Origin: Mycolicibacterium porcinum
Lineage (GTDB): Bacteria > Actinomycetota > Actinomycetes > Mycobacteriales > Mycobacteriaceae
Assembly (NCBI GenBank): GCA_001942045.1
Contig: MSTD01000035.1
Coordinates: forward strand, 1 to 63,540
Length of the DNA: 63,540 bases
Direction of reading: 5' to 3'
The notes under the pieces were generated by a model. It saw only the letters and a program-made list of their open reading frames with translations. It searched no databases and was not told the origin of the DNA. How positions within the stretch are numbered: the first letter of the stretch is position 1; the number at the start of each line of letters is the position of its first letter. Below are positions 49,669-59,409 of this stretch, in pieces. Both the position numbers and the translations under genes were made by a program.

Positions 49669-51225
49669 GTGCAGGTCACCAGTGTCGGGCATGCCGGCTT
49701 CCTGATCGAGACCAAGGCTGGCAGCATTTTGTGCGACCCCTGGGTCAACCCCGCCTACTTCGCCTCGTGGTTCCCGTTCCCGGACAACAGCGGACTCGAC
49801 TGGGACACGCTCGGCAACGTCGACTACCTCTACGTGTCACACCTGCACAAGGACCACTTCGACCCGGAGAACCTGCGCCGCCACGTCAACAAGGACGCCG
49901 TGGTGCTGCTGCCCGACTTCCCGGTGCCCGACCTGCAGCGCGAACTCGAGGCGCTGGGCTTTCACCGGTTCTTCGAGACCACCGATTCGGTCAAGCACAC
50001 CGTCAGCGGACCCAAGGGCGACCTCGACGTGATGATCGTCGCGCTGCGGGCACCCGCCGACGGCCCGATCGGAGATTCGGGTCTGGTGGTCGACGACGGC
50101 GAGACCGTCGTCTTCAACATGAACGACGCGCGCCCGGTCGATCTTGAGATGTTGCACGCCGACTTCGGCCAGATCGACGTGCACATGCTGCAGTACTCGG
50201 GCGCCATCTGGTACCCGATGGTCTACGACATGCCGGCCCGCGCCAAAGAGGCCTTCGGGATTCAGAAGCGCCAGCGCCAGATGGACCGGTGCCGCCAGTA
50301 CATCGCGCAGGTCGGGGCGACGTGGGTGATCCCCTCGGCCGGGCCGCCGTGCTTCCTGGACGCCGAGCTGCGCGACCTCAACGACGACCACGGCGATCCG
50401 GCGAACATCTTCCCCGACCAGGTCGTGTTCCTCGACCAGATGCGCCGCCACGGCCACGACGGCGGCCTGCTGATGATCCCCGGCAGCACCGCGGATTTCA
50501 CCGGCTCACAACTGGATTCACTGACCCACCCGGTCGAGGATCCGGAGACGATCTTCACCACCGGCAAAGCCGCCTACATCGAGGAATACGCCCAGCGGAT
50601 GGCCCCGGTGCTGGCCGCGGAGAAGGCGTCCTGGGCCCCGGCCGTGGGCGAACCGCTGTTGCCCGGACTGCGCGCGTTGTTCGAGCCGATCATGAGCCAG
50701 ACCGATCAGATCTGCGACGGCATCGGCTACCCGGTGGAGCTGCGGCTGTCCGGCCCCGGGCACAGCGAGACCGTGGTCCTGGATTTCCCGAAACGTCTTG
50801 TGCGCGAGCCCATCGCCGACGAGAAGTTCCGCTACGGGTTCGCGATCCCCCCTGAGCTGGTGCGCACCGTGCTGCGCGACAACGAACCGGACTGGGTCAA
50901 CACCATCTTCCTGTCCACCAGGTTCAAGGCATGGCGCGTCGGCGGCTACAACGAATACCTGTACACGTTCTTCAAGTGCCTCACCGACGAGCGCATCGCG
51001 TATGCCGACGGCTGGTTCGCCGAGGCGCACGACGACTCCTCGTCGATCACCCTCGACGGCTGGGAGATCCAGCGCCGGTGCCCGCACCTGAAGGCCGATC
51101 TGTCGAAATTCGGTGTGGTGGAGGGCAACACCCTCACCTGCAACCTGCACGGCTGGCAATGGAACCTGGAGAACGGCAAGTGCCTGACCACCAAGGGCCA
51201 CGAACTGCGGTGCGCCAAACAATGA
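49669..51225 (+). CDS. MBL-fold / Rieske fusion protein (Rv3818-like)
   Basis: This 518-residue protein combines two metal centres. The N-terminal metallo-beta-lactamase domain has the ligand motif His58-x-His60-x-Asp62-His63 in SHLHKDHFD. The C-terminal domain has Rieske [2Fe-2S] ligands: CPH near residue 471 and CNLHGW about 20 residues later. Related fusions include CMP-sialate hydroxylase-like and UlaG-like proteins, so an oxidoreductase or hydrolase role is possible, but the substrate is unknown. GTG 49669 has GAAAGG upstream. Its stop overlaps the next gene's start (ATGA). Confidence 0.88.
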   Translation: MQVTSVGHAGFLIETKAGSILCDPWVNPAYFASWFPFPDNSGLDWDTLGNVDYLYVSHLHKDHFDPENLRRHVNKDAVVLLPDFPVPDLQRELEALGFHRFFETTDSVKHTVSGPKGDLDVMIVALRAPADGPIGDSGLVVDDGETVVFNMNDARPVDLEMLHADFGQIDVHMLQYSGAIWYPMVYDMPARAKEAFGIQKRQRQMDRCRQYIAQVGATWVIPSAGPPCFLDAELRDLNDDHGDPANIFPDQVVFLDQMRRHGHDGGLLMIPGSTADFTGSQLDSLTHPVEDPETIFTTGKAAYIEEYAQRMAPVLAAEKASWAPAVGEPLLPGLRALFEPIMSQTDQICDGIGYPVELRLSGPGHSETVVLDFPKRLVREPIADEKFRYGFAIPPELVRTVLRDNEPDWVNTIFLSTRFKAWRVGGYNEYLYTFFKCLTDERIAYADGWFAEAHDDSSSITLDGWEIQRRCPHLKADLSKFGVVEGNTLTCNLHGWQWNLENGKCLTTKGHELRCAKQ

Positions 51226-51557
51226 GCGCCCCGCGCCAGTACTACGACGACGGCCTGATCCAGCTGGATCGCGAGGCGATCACGTTGCGGCGCTACCACT
51301 TCCCGTCGGGAACCTCCAAGGTGATCCCGCTGCGCGACATCCGGTCGTACCGGGCCGAGTCACTAGGCCTGGTACTCAACCGGTTCCGCATCTGGGGCAG
51401 CAGCGACCTGCGCCGCTGGCTGCCGCTGGACGTCTGGCGGCCGATCAAGTCGACCCTGATCACCTTGAAAGTCAACGGAACCCGGCCCGACCCGGCGTTC
51501 ACACCACAGCGGCCCACCGAGTTCGTCGCACTCCTCGACGAACTGCTCGGCGACTAA
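51222..51557 (+). CDS. small PH-like conserved protein (Rv3819-like)
   Basis: A 111-residue soluble protein starting at the ATG that overlaps the stop of the MBL-Rieske gene. The pattern of short strands with SKVIPLRDIRSYRAE and a C-terminal helix (EFVALLDELLG) resembles bacterial PH-like domains. I do not know a function. Tight coupling suggests that it partners the MBL-Rieske protein. Its stop overlaps that of the convergent downstream gene by 4 bp. Confidence 0.8.
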   Translation: MSAPRQYYDDGLIQLDREAITLRRYHFPSGTSKVIPLRDIRSYRAESLGLVLNRFRIWGSSDLRRWLPLDVWRPIKSTLITLKVNGTRPDPAFTPQRPTEFVALLDELLGD

Positions 51558-52369
51558 CGCGCGGAGACCACCTGCCGCAGCTCTGACGCCGCGCTGGAGG
51601 CGCTGTCGTACACCCGGACGATGGCCTCGTCCCCCGGCTTGAGGTACGTGGACTCTCCCAGCGGCGTGTAGCGGGTCGCACCGATACCGATCAGCACGTT
51701 CTCCGGATGGCCGCTGGCCACCATCAGGGCGCCGACGTCCTCCAACGGCGTATCCGCCGAACCCTTCTGGTTGGCCAGCCGTTCGACGATCCAGTCCAGC
51801 AGCACCTCGCCGTAGTACGAGTAGCCGACCAGCGGTGAATCCACCCCATAGGCGTGCTGCTCACCGTCGTTCTCACTCAGGTAGCAGACCAGCCGCATCG
51901 TGGCGGTCGGGCCGTCCGGGGTGAGGTCGCTGATCTCGAAGAATTGCGGCGCAACCCCTTTGGAAGCCGGGCCCCAGTTCTTCTTGTAGCTGATCTTCGG
52001 CGCGCCCGGCCTGCGGATCGAGCAGTCGTTGAAGGCGCCGAGGGCGAACGGCTCGAGCCGCGCCACGGTGTCACCGCTCCACACCACATGGCAGGCCACC
52101 CCGACCTCGGGCTCGATCTGCAGGTTCAGCGGGCCGTCCACCTCACCGGGCTCCGGCAGCAGGATGGCATCGGTGGACAGCGGAAACTCGCCGAGGAAGT
52201 CGTCCCGGCCGGGCGCGTACCACGGGAAGATGCCTTTGGGCGCATACCCTTCGGTCACTACCTTGACGAAATCCCCGGCTTCGCCCGCCTGCTCAAGATG
52301 GCCCGCGAAATTACCGGCCACACCGAAGCCGAACCAGTTACGCACTTCGCCAAGGTCGATGTCGATCAT
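51554..52369 (-). CDS. DUF5718-like conserved protein
   Basis: A 271-residue soluble protein with WFGFGVAGNFAGHLEQAGE near the N terminus and a PEVGVACHVVW segment. I associate these with the DUF5718 family and, loosely, with fumarylacetoacetase-type folds, without certainty. No function is known. ATG 52369 is chosen: TAGGGT (minus strand, 52382-52377) ends 7 bases before it. A much longer open frame upstream crosses the divergent hemerythrin gene and is rejected. Confidence 0.7.
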   Translation of the reverse strand: MIDIDLGEVRNWFGFGVAGNFAGHLEQAGEAGDFVKVVTEGYAPKGIFPWYAPGRDDFLGEFPLSTDAILLPEPGEVDGPLNLQIEPEVGVACHVVWSGDTVARLEPFALGAFNDCSIRRPGAPKISYKKNWGPASKGVAPQFFEISDLTPDGPTATMRLVCYLSENDGEQHAYGVDSPLVGYSYYGEVLLDWIVERLANQKGSADTPLEDVGALMVASGHPENVLIGIGATRYTPLGESTYLKPGDEAIVRVYDSASSAASELRQVVSAR

Positions 52370-52492
52370 GGCTGCAACCCTACTGTGGCGGCGACAAGCC
52401 GGATACAAGTCGCACTTAAGTCGCCGGAACCAGGCTGTGCTCCAAGACTTCCGATCCGTCACCCGGCATCGGCACAACCCGAGGAGCACACC

Positions 52493-53182
52493 GTGCCAAC
52501 CACCGTTACCGTCGCGCCCCGCCGTGAAGGCGATCCCGCACCGGACCTCATGGGAATCACCCTGGCGCACCGGGCCATGCTGGCCGATCTGCTGCGGCTG
52601 ACCGACCTGGCCACGGCGGTGCGGGACCGGGATGTGATCTGCACGCCCGGCCGGGCCCGGGCGATCTCCCGCTACCTGGAATGGCTGTGCGATTCGATCC
52701 ACCATCACCACACCACCGAGGACACCGTGCTGTGGCCCGTGATCCAGGCCAGCGTGGGCAGTCATGTCGACCTCAGCGAGCTGACCGACGACCACGCCGC
52801 CCTCGACCCGAGGCTGGACCAGTTGCGGGCCCGCGCCGCCGCCTTCCGGCTGTCGATGGGTGACCGCCGGATCGCCGGTCTGATGGCCATCGAGCTGGCC
52901 GAACTCTCGGTGTTGTTGACCGAGCACATCAACGACGAGGAACTCGAGGTGTTCCCGCTGATCACCGAACACGTCTCGGTGGCGGACTGGGAGTCGGTGG
53001 AGCAGGCCGCCCGCGACGGCAGCCGCATGTCGTTCGACGGCCCGCGCTCGCTGGCCGTGATGACCGACGAGGAACGTGCGGCCCTGGCACAGCACACCGG
53101 AATCGGGCTGCGGGTGCTGCTCTTCGCGCTGCGACTGGTGCACCGGCGGCGGGAGCGGGCGGTGTTCGGCGTGAGCCGATAA
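52493..53182 (+). CDS. hemerythrin HHE-domain protein
   Basis: A 229-residue protein with a four-helix hemerythrin-like domain. Candidate di-iron ligands are HRAML (about residue 26), IHHHHTTEDTVLW (about 71-84), DDHAALD (about 101) and TEHINDEELEVFP (about 140-153). Such proteins bind oxygen, NO or peroxide, or act in redox sensing; mycobacterial HHE proteins have been linked to SigF and H2O2 responses. GTG 52493 is preceded by GAGGAG. It is divergent from the DUF5718-like gene, with a 123-bp gap. Confidence 0.87.
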   Translation: MPTTVTVAPRREGDPAPDLMGITLAHRAMLADLLRLTDLATAVRDRDVICTPGRARAISRYLEWLCDSIHHHHTTEDTVLWPVIQASVGSHVDLSELTDDHAALDPRLDQLRARAAAFRLSMGDRRIAGLMAIELAELSVLLTEHINDEELEVFPLITEHVSVADWESVEQAARDGSRMSFDGPRSLAVMTDEERAALAQHTGIGLRVLLFALRLVHRRRERAVFGVSR

Positions 53183-53198
53183 TCCGGCACCGCCGGCG

Positions 53199-56100
53199 TC
53201 AGTCGATGAAGGCCCGGGCCTGTTCGGCCAGCCGGTCGCGCAGCATCGCCGCGGCCTCGCGGTATTCCCTGGCCTCATCGGGCCGGCCTAGCGCGTCGGC
53301 AGCGGCGGCGAGCGCCTCATCGACCGGGCCGACCATGAGTCCGTCCACGCCCAGCCCCGCGATCCGGCCGGAGTACGGCTCGAGGTCGGCGGCCCGGGCC
53401 CGGGCCTCCTCCAGATCGCCGAGTGCCACCGCCGCGTTGACGCGCAGCACCGTGAACGGAAGCCAGAAGTAGGCCCGCTCGATCGGCCTGCGGTCCCGCC
53501 ACAACTCGCGGGCCTCGGCGTCGCGGCCCCGTGCGATCAGGGCCAGCACCGCGGCGTCGAGCGCGGCGACCGACACCTCCCGGTAGAAGAACACCAGCTC
53601 GTCGGCCAGCAGCCCCAGATCCCCGAGGCAGAACTCGCCGGTCACCCGGCCCACCATGGCCAGCTTGGCTCCGTTGGCGGCGCCGTTCTCCACCATGCGC
53701 GCGGCCAGATCTGTGTAGGCGCTCACCGCGTCGTCCAGCCGCCCCGCCAGCAGGTGCATCCGGGCCCGGAACAGGCCGAGCACACCGAGGAGATGGACGA
53801 GCTGCCCGGTGCCGGCCCGGGCCACCGCGATGTCGACATGCTGCTTCGCGGTCGCCAGATCGCAGCGGTGGCCGGCCGCCAGCGACAGCAGCCAGTGCGC
53901 CACCGCTTGGTAGTCGGCCTGCTCGGTGGCCTCGGCGGTCCGCAGCAGTTCGGCGGCGGTCGAGTCCCGTTCGGAGTCGAGGTCCGGTCCCAACGCGCAG
54001 TAGGCCCGGACGTTGAGCGCGGTGCACAACAGCCGGCCCGAGTTGCCCGGGTCCTCGGCGTAGGCCTGCCGGGCCAGATCGAGCAGTTCCGTGCTGGCAA
54101 CCAGCGCCCCGTCCGGGTCGGTGCCCTCCAGTTCCACGTACAGCGCCTTGAGCAGCCGGATCCGGTCGGCCACTGTGAGTTCGGCGGGCTGTCCGCTTCC
54201 GCCGCCGGCCAGCATCTGGCGCAGCAGTCCGATCATCTGCGAGTCGGATTCGTCGTATTCGCGGTCCCGCCACACCAACGGGGTGTCCCACGCGGTGAGC
54301 ACCCGGACCGTCAGGTCGTCGCGTGACTTGCCGGTCAACAGCTGCAGCGCGGCCTTCATCTCGGTGCGCGCCGCGACGGCGTCCCCGGACTGCGCCAGCG
54401 CGGAGATCAGCCCGCACCGGGCGGCGATCTCGTCGTCCAGCGCATCGGCGCGGGGCAGCAACCGGCGGCCGGCCGCCAGCTCCAGCATCTGCACGGCGGC
54501 ACGCCACTGTCGAGCGGCTTCGGTGTAGGCGCCCACCGAGTCCGCCTCCTTGGCCGCCTGGGTCGCGAAAGACGCTGCAGCCAAGGCAGTTTCGGCGGTC
54601 GCGGCGGCGACGGCGTGGTGCGCCAGGGCAGCCGGGTCACCTGACCGGCCCGGCGCGCGGAGCAGCTCGAGCGCCGCGGCGTGCAACCGGGACCGGCGCA
54701 GCTTCGACGTGTCCTCGTAGAGCGTGTCGCGGACCAGCGCGTGGGCAAACCGCAGCCGACCGGGCTCGGGCTCGTCGAGCAGGCCCAGCAGGACAGCCGG
54801 TTCCAGCGCGTCGAGCAGATCCTCGGGGTCGCTGCGACCCAGCTCCGAAAGCAGGTCGACATCGATGTCCCGGCCCAGCACCGCCGCCTGACGCAATGCG
54901 GTGACGGTCTGGCCCGGCAGCCGGGCCAGCCTGCGCCGCAACACATCCCGCACCCCGACCGGCACCGATGCCCATACCGCGTCCGGCCCTTCGGCCGCCA
55001 TCAGCCGGGCGAGTTCCCGGACGAACAGCGGATTGCCGCCGGTCCGCTCCCGCAACAACCGCAGGGCCTCCCCGCTCGCGGCGGTCATCCCGCAGTCGGC
55101 GGCCAGTGCCGCGGTGGCCGCCGCATCCAGACCACCCAGCATCAGATGCGCCGCGGTGTGCACCGTCAGCGCGGCCCGCGCCACCTCCAGCTCGCCCCGG
55201 TCCTCGGACGGCCGATAGGTCCCGATCACCAACACCGGAAGGCCCTTGATCCGGTCGGCCACCAGCCGCAGCAATTCCAAGGTCAGGCCGTCGGTCCGGT
55301 GCAGATCGTCGAGCACCACCGCCAACGGTTGCGCCGCGGCGGCCGCGCTCAACACGTCGGCGACGGCGTGGCCCAACCAGAACGTGCCGGGCTCGACGGC
55401 GGCGCCGTCGTGCAGCAGCGGAGCAAGCGCCTGTCTGTCGTCCGCAGGCACACCGCCGTCCAGAAGTTCCCGCAGCACCTCGGTCCAGGCCCACCCGGCC
55501 GGCGCGCCGTGCACCTCGGGACAGCGGCCGTGCACCGTCCGCCAGCCCGCCGCGCGCAACCGGCTCGTTGCGGCGGCCGCCAGAGTGGTCTTGCCTGATC
55601 CCGCCTCACCCGCGACCCACAGCACGCCGCTGCCGCCGGCGGCGACAGCGCTTGCGGCCGAGTCGATCTCGGCAAGTTCCTCGGCCCTGCCATAGGCCGC
55701 GGTCTCGACCCGATCGGGGGTCGCCACCTCCGGTATCGCCGGCTGCGGAAGCGGCCTCGACGGCTCCAGATGGTCGGCCTGGCACAAGATGTCGCGTTCG
55801 AGGTCGCGCAGCGCCCGGCCGGGCTCCAGTCCAAGCTCGTCGACGAGGTGAGACCTGGTGCGCCGCAACACATCCAGCGCATCGGTCTGACGTCCGGTGC
55901 GGTACAAGGCCGTTGCCAGCACGGCGGCCGCGCCCTCCCGGCCGGGGTGCTCGCGGACGTGCCGTTCCAGCCCGGCGACGACGGTGCCGTACCGGCCGAG
56001 TTCGACCTGCGCGGCAGCCTGGGCCTCCACCGCACTCAGCCACAGTTCGGTCAGCCGGGCCACCTCCGGTGCGGCCCACAACGCGTCGCCCGCACCGGCG

Positions 56101-56534
56101 AACGGATCCCCCGACCAGCCGGCCAGCGCCGCCTCCAGCAGGCGCACGCGTCGCTGTGCATCCGATTCCTCGTACGCCGCAGTGACTTCGGCTTCGAACC
56201 GCCACGCGTCAACCGCATCGACCGGCAGTCGCAGGCAGTATCCGGGCGCGGCGCTGACCAGGATGCGGGCCGGGGCCCGCCGCTCACGCCCGGGCTCGAG
56301 CGCACGCCGCAGATGCGAAACATAAACCTGCAGCGCCGACAACGCCTTGGGCGGCGGTTCGCCCTCCCACAGGTCGTCGATGAGCCGGTCGACGGACACC
56401 GTATGGCCGTGCGCAACCACCAACCGGGCCAACAATGCCCGCTGCAGCCGGGCTCCGAGGTCCACCGGATCGGAACCGACCCAGGCCTGTACCGGTCCGA
56501 GCACCCGCACCCGTACCGGGTGGTCCGCAGTCAT
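53199..56534 (-). CDS. SARP-type (BTAD) regulator with AAA ATPase and TPR-like region
   Basis: A large transcriptional activator of 1111 residues. The N-terminal OmpR-type winged helix (about residues 5-95) is followed by a bacterial transcriptional activation domain (about 100-245). An AAA/NB-ARC-like ATPase comes next, with Walker A GEAGSGKTT near residue 308 and Walker B-like AVVLDDLH. A long Ala/Leu-rich helical repeat region runs to the end. This is the AfsR/SARP architecture. Target genes and signal are unknown; it is unlike EmbR, which carries an FHA domain. ATG 56534 starts 23 bp after the serS stop on the same strand. Confidence 0.87.
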   Translation of the reverse strand: MTADHPVRVRVLGPVQAWVGSDPVDLGARLQRALLARLVVAHGHTVSVDRLIDDLWEGEPPPKALSALQVYVSHLRRALEPGRERRAPARILVSAAPGYCLRLPVDAVDAWRFEAEVTAAYEESDAQRRVRLLEAALAGWSGDPFAGAGDALWAAPEVARLTELWLSAVEAQAAAQVELGRYGTVVAGLERHVREHPGREGAAAVLATALYRTGRQTDALDVLRRTRSHLVDELGLEPGRALRDLERDILCQADHLEPSRPLPQPAIPEVATPDRVETAAYGRAEELAEIDSAASAVAAGGSGVLWVAGEAGSGKTTLAAAATSRLRAAGWRTVHGRCPEVHGAPAGWAWTEVLRELLDGGVPADDRQALAPLLHDGAAVEPGTFWLGHAVADVLSAAAAAQPLAVVLDDLHRTDGLTLELLRLVADRIKGLPVLVIGTYRPSEDRGELEVARAALTVHTAAHLMLGGLDAAATAALAADCGMTAASGEALRLLRERTGGNPLFVRELARLMAAEGPDAVWASVPVGVRDVLRRRLARLPGQTVTALRQAAVLGRDIDVDLLSELGRSDPEDLLDALEPAVLLGLLDEPEPGRLRFAHALVRDTLYEDTSKLRRSRLHAAALELLRAPGRSGDPAALAHHAVAAATAETALAAASFATQAAKEADSVGAYTEAARQWRAAVQMLELAAGRRLLPRADALDDEIAARCGLISALAQSGDAVAARTEMKAALQLLTGKSRDDLTVRVLTAWDTPLVWRDREYDESDSQMIGLLRQMLAGGGSGQPAELTVADRIRLLKALYVELEGTDPDGALVASTELLDLARQAYAEDPGNSGRLLCTALNVRAYCALGPDLDSERDSTAAELLRTAEATEQADYQAVAHWLLSLAAGHRCDLATAKQHVDIAVARAGTGQLVHLLGVLGLFRARMHLLAGRLDDAVSAYTDLAARMVENGAANGAKLAMVGRVTGEFCLGDLGLLADELVFFYREVSVAALDAAVLALIARGRDAEARELWRDRRPIERAYFWLPFTVLRVNAAVALGDLEEARARAADLEPYSGRIAGLGVDGLMVGPVDEALAAAADALGRPDEAREYREAAAMLRDRLAEQARAFID

Positions 56535-56557
56535 CCCCCGAAGCCGCGGTGTGCTGG

Positions 56558-57814
56558 TTACCGGGGTTCCAGCAGCGACGTGCCGACGAACGGCACCAGT
56601 GCGTCGGGAACCCGGACGCTGCCGTCGGGTTGCTGATGGTTCTCCAAGATGGCCACCAGCCACCGGGTGGTACCGAGCGTGCCGTTGAGCGTCGCGGCGA
56701 TCTGCGGCTTGCCGTTCTCATCGCGGTAGCGCGTGGCCAACCGCCTGGCCTGGAACGTCGTGCAGTTCGACGTGGAGGTGAGCTCACGATAGGTCTGCTG
56801 GGTGGGAACCCACGCCTCGCAGTCGTACTTGCGCGCCGCCGAAGAGCCGAGATCGCCTGCGGCGACGTCGATCACCCGGTAGGGCACCTCGATGGCAGCC
56901 AGCATCTGGCGCTGCCAGCCCAGCAGCTTCTGGTGCTCGGCCTCCGCATCTTCGGGCTTGCAGTAGATGAAGCCCTCGACCTTGTCGAACTGATGCACCC
57001 GGATGATGCCGCGGGTGTCCTTGCCGTAGCTGCCCGCCTCGCGCCGGAAGCACGACGACCAGCCGGCGTAGCGCTTCGGCCCCGCGGACAGGTCGAGGAT
57101 CTCGTTCGAGTGATAGCCCGCCAGCGGCACCTCCGAGGTGCCGACCAGGTACAGGTCGTCGGCCTCCAGCCGGTAGACCTCCTCGGCGTGCGCGCCGAGG
57201 AAACCGGTGCCCGCCATGACTTCCGGGCGTACCAGCACCGGCGGGATCATCAACGTGAACCCGTTCTGCACGGCCACCTGGGTGGCCAGCTGCAGCAGAC
57301 CCAGTTGGAGCAGCGCACCGTTGCCGGTGAGGAAGTAGAACCGCGAACCCGACACCTTGGCGCCGCGTTCCATGTCGATCAGCCCGAGCGCCTCGCCCAG
57401 CTCCAGGTGGTCCTTAGGGTTCTCGATCGCCGGCGGTTCGCCGACGGTGTCGAGCACCACGAAGTCGTCCTCACCGCCGGCCGGTACCCCGTCGATGATC
57501 ACATTGCCGATCGCCATGTGGGCGGCGGTGAACGCGTTCTCGGCCTCGACCTGTGCGGCCTCGGCCGCCTTGACCTGCTCGGCCAGGTCCTTGGCCTGCT
57601 GGAGCAGCGCCGGACGCTCCTCCGGTGTCGCCTTGCCCACCAGCTTGCTGGCGGCCTTCTGTTCGGCGCGCAGATTGTCGGCTGTCGAGATCGCCGCGCG
57701 CCGCGCCGTATCGGCCTGAAGCAGCGCGTCGACGCGCGCCGGGTCTTCTCCGCGAGCCCGTTGCGACGCACGGACGATGTCGGGATTGTCGCGCAGCACC
57801 TTGAGGTCGATCAC
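56558..57814 (-). CDS. serS: seryl-tRNA synthetase
   Basis: Class II aminoacyl-tRNA synthetase of 418 residues. An N-terminal coiled-coil arm (about 30-100) is followed by the catalytic domain: VGTSEVPLA (TxE serine-binding loop), motif 2 around [17 protein letters not shown] and motif 3 [17 protein letters not shown] 57814 is next to the minus-strand TAGGGT (57827-57822), 7 bases away, predicting a leaderless mRNA. It is probably co-transcribed with the SARP-type gene. Confidence 0.96.
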   Translation of the reverse strand: MIDLKVLRDNPDIVRASQRARGEDPARVDALLQADTARRAAISTADNLRAEQKAASKLVGKATPEERPALLQQAKDLAEQVKAAEAAQVEAENAFTAAHMAIGNVIIDGVPAGGEDDFVVLDTVGEPPAIENPKDHLELGEALGLIDMERGAKVSGSRFYFLTGNGALLQLGLLQLATQVAVQNGFTLMIPPVLVRPEVMAGTGFLGAHAEEVYRLEADDLYLVGTSEVPLAGYHSNEILDLSAGPKRYAGWSSCFRREAGSYGKDTRGIIRVHQFDKVEGFIYCKPEDAEAEHQKLLGWQRQMLAAIEVPYRVIDVAAGDLGSSAARKYDCEAWVPTQQTYRELTSTSNCTTFQARRLATRYRDENGKPQIAATLNGTLGTTRWLVAILENHQQPDGSVRVPDALVPFVGTSLLEPR

Positions 57815-57827
57815 GGGCGCAACCCTA
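57815..57827 (-). promoter_or_regulatory. serS -10 element
   Basis: TAGGGT (57827-57822) followed by TGCGCCC and the GTG start. The same TAGGGTTG core precedes the DUF5718-like and pheA starts. Confidence 0.55.
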
Positions 57828-57969
57828 CTTTTTGAAGTGCGGCGACGTACATCTGAGGTGGTCGATCACGTGGTGCGGATCCAGGCCGGCAGGCGCCGGG
57901 CACAACCTCGCAACATTACAACCGCATCAGTTGTCACAGGGCCTGACACGCCTGTCACAATGGAGGGCA

Positions 57970-59406
57970 ATGTTGGAAGCACCCGAGCACCCCGAACACC
58001 CCGAGAGCGGGGACCTGCTCGCCGAACCTCTGCCGGACGAACAACCCGCACGGGAACGGTGGTGGCAGAGTCTGGCCGCCGCGTCGACGCGACGTGCGCT
58101 GCTGCTGACCGCGCTCGGTGCACTGCTCATCGCCGGCCTGATCACCGCCCTGCCGCGGAGCGAGGGATCCAATTCCGGCGGCACGATCGCCCTCGGCCCG
58201 CGCGGCAACGACACGTTCAATCACGTCAAGCGGGGCGACTGCCTGAACTGGCCCGGCCGCAACCCCGACGCCGCGCACATCGTCGACTGCAAGGACAACC
58301 ACCGCTTCGAGGTGGCCCAGTCGGTCGACATGCGGACCTTCCCCGGCAGCGAATACGGGCCGGGCGCCCCACCGCCGACGGTGGAGCGGATCAAGCAGAT
58401 CAGCCAGGAGCAGTGCACCCCGTCCGTGCGCAGCTACCTGGGTCCGAAGTACGACCCCAACGGCAAGTACACGATCGGTCTGCTGTGGTCCGGCGAGAAG
58501 GCCTGGAAGCAGTCCGGTGAGCGGCGCATGCTGTGCGGCCTGCAACTGCTCGGCCCCGGTGACAGTCAGCTGGAGTCCGCGGGCAAGGTGGCCGACGTCG
58601 ATCAATCGAAGGTGTGGGCGGCAGGCACCTGCCTCGGCATCGACGCCGCCACCAACCAGCCCACCGATGTCCCGGTCGATTGCGCGGCACCGCACGCCAT
58701 GGAGGTCACCGGCGCGGTCAACCTCGGCGAGAAGTTCCCCGGCGCGCTGCCCTCGGAGGGCGATCAGGACAACTTCATCAAGGACGCCTGCACCGCGCAG
58801 ACCGACGCCTACCTGGCCCCGGTCCAGTTGCGCACCACGACGCTGGCCCTGAGTTACAGCACGATCTCGCTGCCCAGCTGGTCGGCGGGCAGCCAGCAGG
58901 TGTCGTGCAGCATCGGCGCCACGCTGGGCAACGGCGGCTGGTCGACCCTGGTCAACAGCGCCAAGGGGCCGCTGATGATCAACGGGCAGCCCCCGGTCGC
59001 GCCGCCCGACATTCCGGAGGAGCGGCTCAACATGGAGCCCATCCCGATGCCGGATGTCGACGAGCCGTCGTCGTCCTCGTCGAGCTCGGGTTCGGGTTCG
59101 TCGTCGTCCGGGTCGTCGTCCGGCTCCTCGGGATCGAGCTCATCGGGTTCGTCGGGGTCGAGTTCGTCGTCGGGTTCGTCAGGCTCCTCCGGCTCGGGTT
59201 CCTCGTCGTCGAGCGGCCAGCACATGCCGCAATCGGCGACCACCGCCGCCCCGGCTCCGACGCAGGCCAACACCTTCAACCCGCCGCCACCCGAGCAGGC
59301 CCCCGCGCCCGCGCCCGAGCAGGCTCCGGCACCGGCGCCCGACGGTGGCGCGCCGCCGGCCGGACCGCCGCCGGGTGAGCCGCTCCCCGTACCGCCAGGG
59401 CCCTAA
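57970..59406 (+). CDS. septum-formation-domain membrane protein (Rv3835-like)
   Basis: A 478-residue protein with an acidic cytoplasmic N terminus, one membrane segment (about residues 42-60) and a periplasmic domain. The domain has paired cysteines (RGDCLNWP, IVDCKDNH, QEQCTPS, RMLCGLQ, AGTCLGID, VDCAAPH) typical of the septum-formation / DUF4190-associated family. The C-terminal third is a Ser/Gly tract followed by a Pro/Ala tail. The function in division is inferred from the family name only. GGAGGG lies directly before ATG 57970. Confidence 0.83.
   Translation: MLEAPEHPEHPESGDLLAEPLPDEQPARERWWQSLAAASTRRALLLTALGALLIAGLITALPRSEGSNSGGTIALGPRGNDTFNHVKRGDCLNWPGRNPDAAHIVDCKDNHRFEVAQSVDMRTFPGSEYGPGAPPPTVERIKQISQEQCTPSVRSYLGPKYDPNGKYTIGLLWSGEKAWKQSGERRMLCGLQLLGPGDSQLESAGKVADVDQSKVWAAGTCLGIDAATNQPTDVPVDCAAPHAMEVTGAVNLGEKFPGALPSEGDQDNFIKDACTAQTDAYLAPVQLRTTTLALSYSTISLPSWSAGSQQVSCSIGATLGNGGWSTLVNSAKGPLMINGQPPVAPPDIPEERLNMEPIPMPDVDEPSSSSSSSGSGSSSSGSSSGSSGSSSSGSSGSSSSSGSSGSSGSGSSSSSGQHMPQSATTAAPAPTQANTFNPPPPEQAPAPAPEQAPAPAPDGGAPPAGPPPGEPLPVPPGP
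59065..59220 (+). repeat. Ser/Gly low-complexity coding tract
   Basis: TCG/TCC/GGT/GGC-type codons encode about 50 residues of almost only Ser and Gly (units such as SSGSSGSSS). The imperfect trinucleotide and hexanucleotide repetition suggests slippage-prone length variation between strains. Confidence 0.8.
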
Positions 59407-59409
59407 CCC

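Noticed and set aside
59065..59220. Ser/Gly tract as a frameshift or assembly artefact
   Set aside because: The frame stays open on both sides with a sensible Pro/Ala tail and stop, so it is treated as a genuine low-complexity linker.
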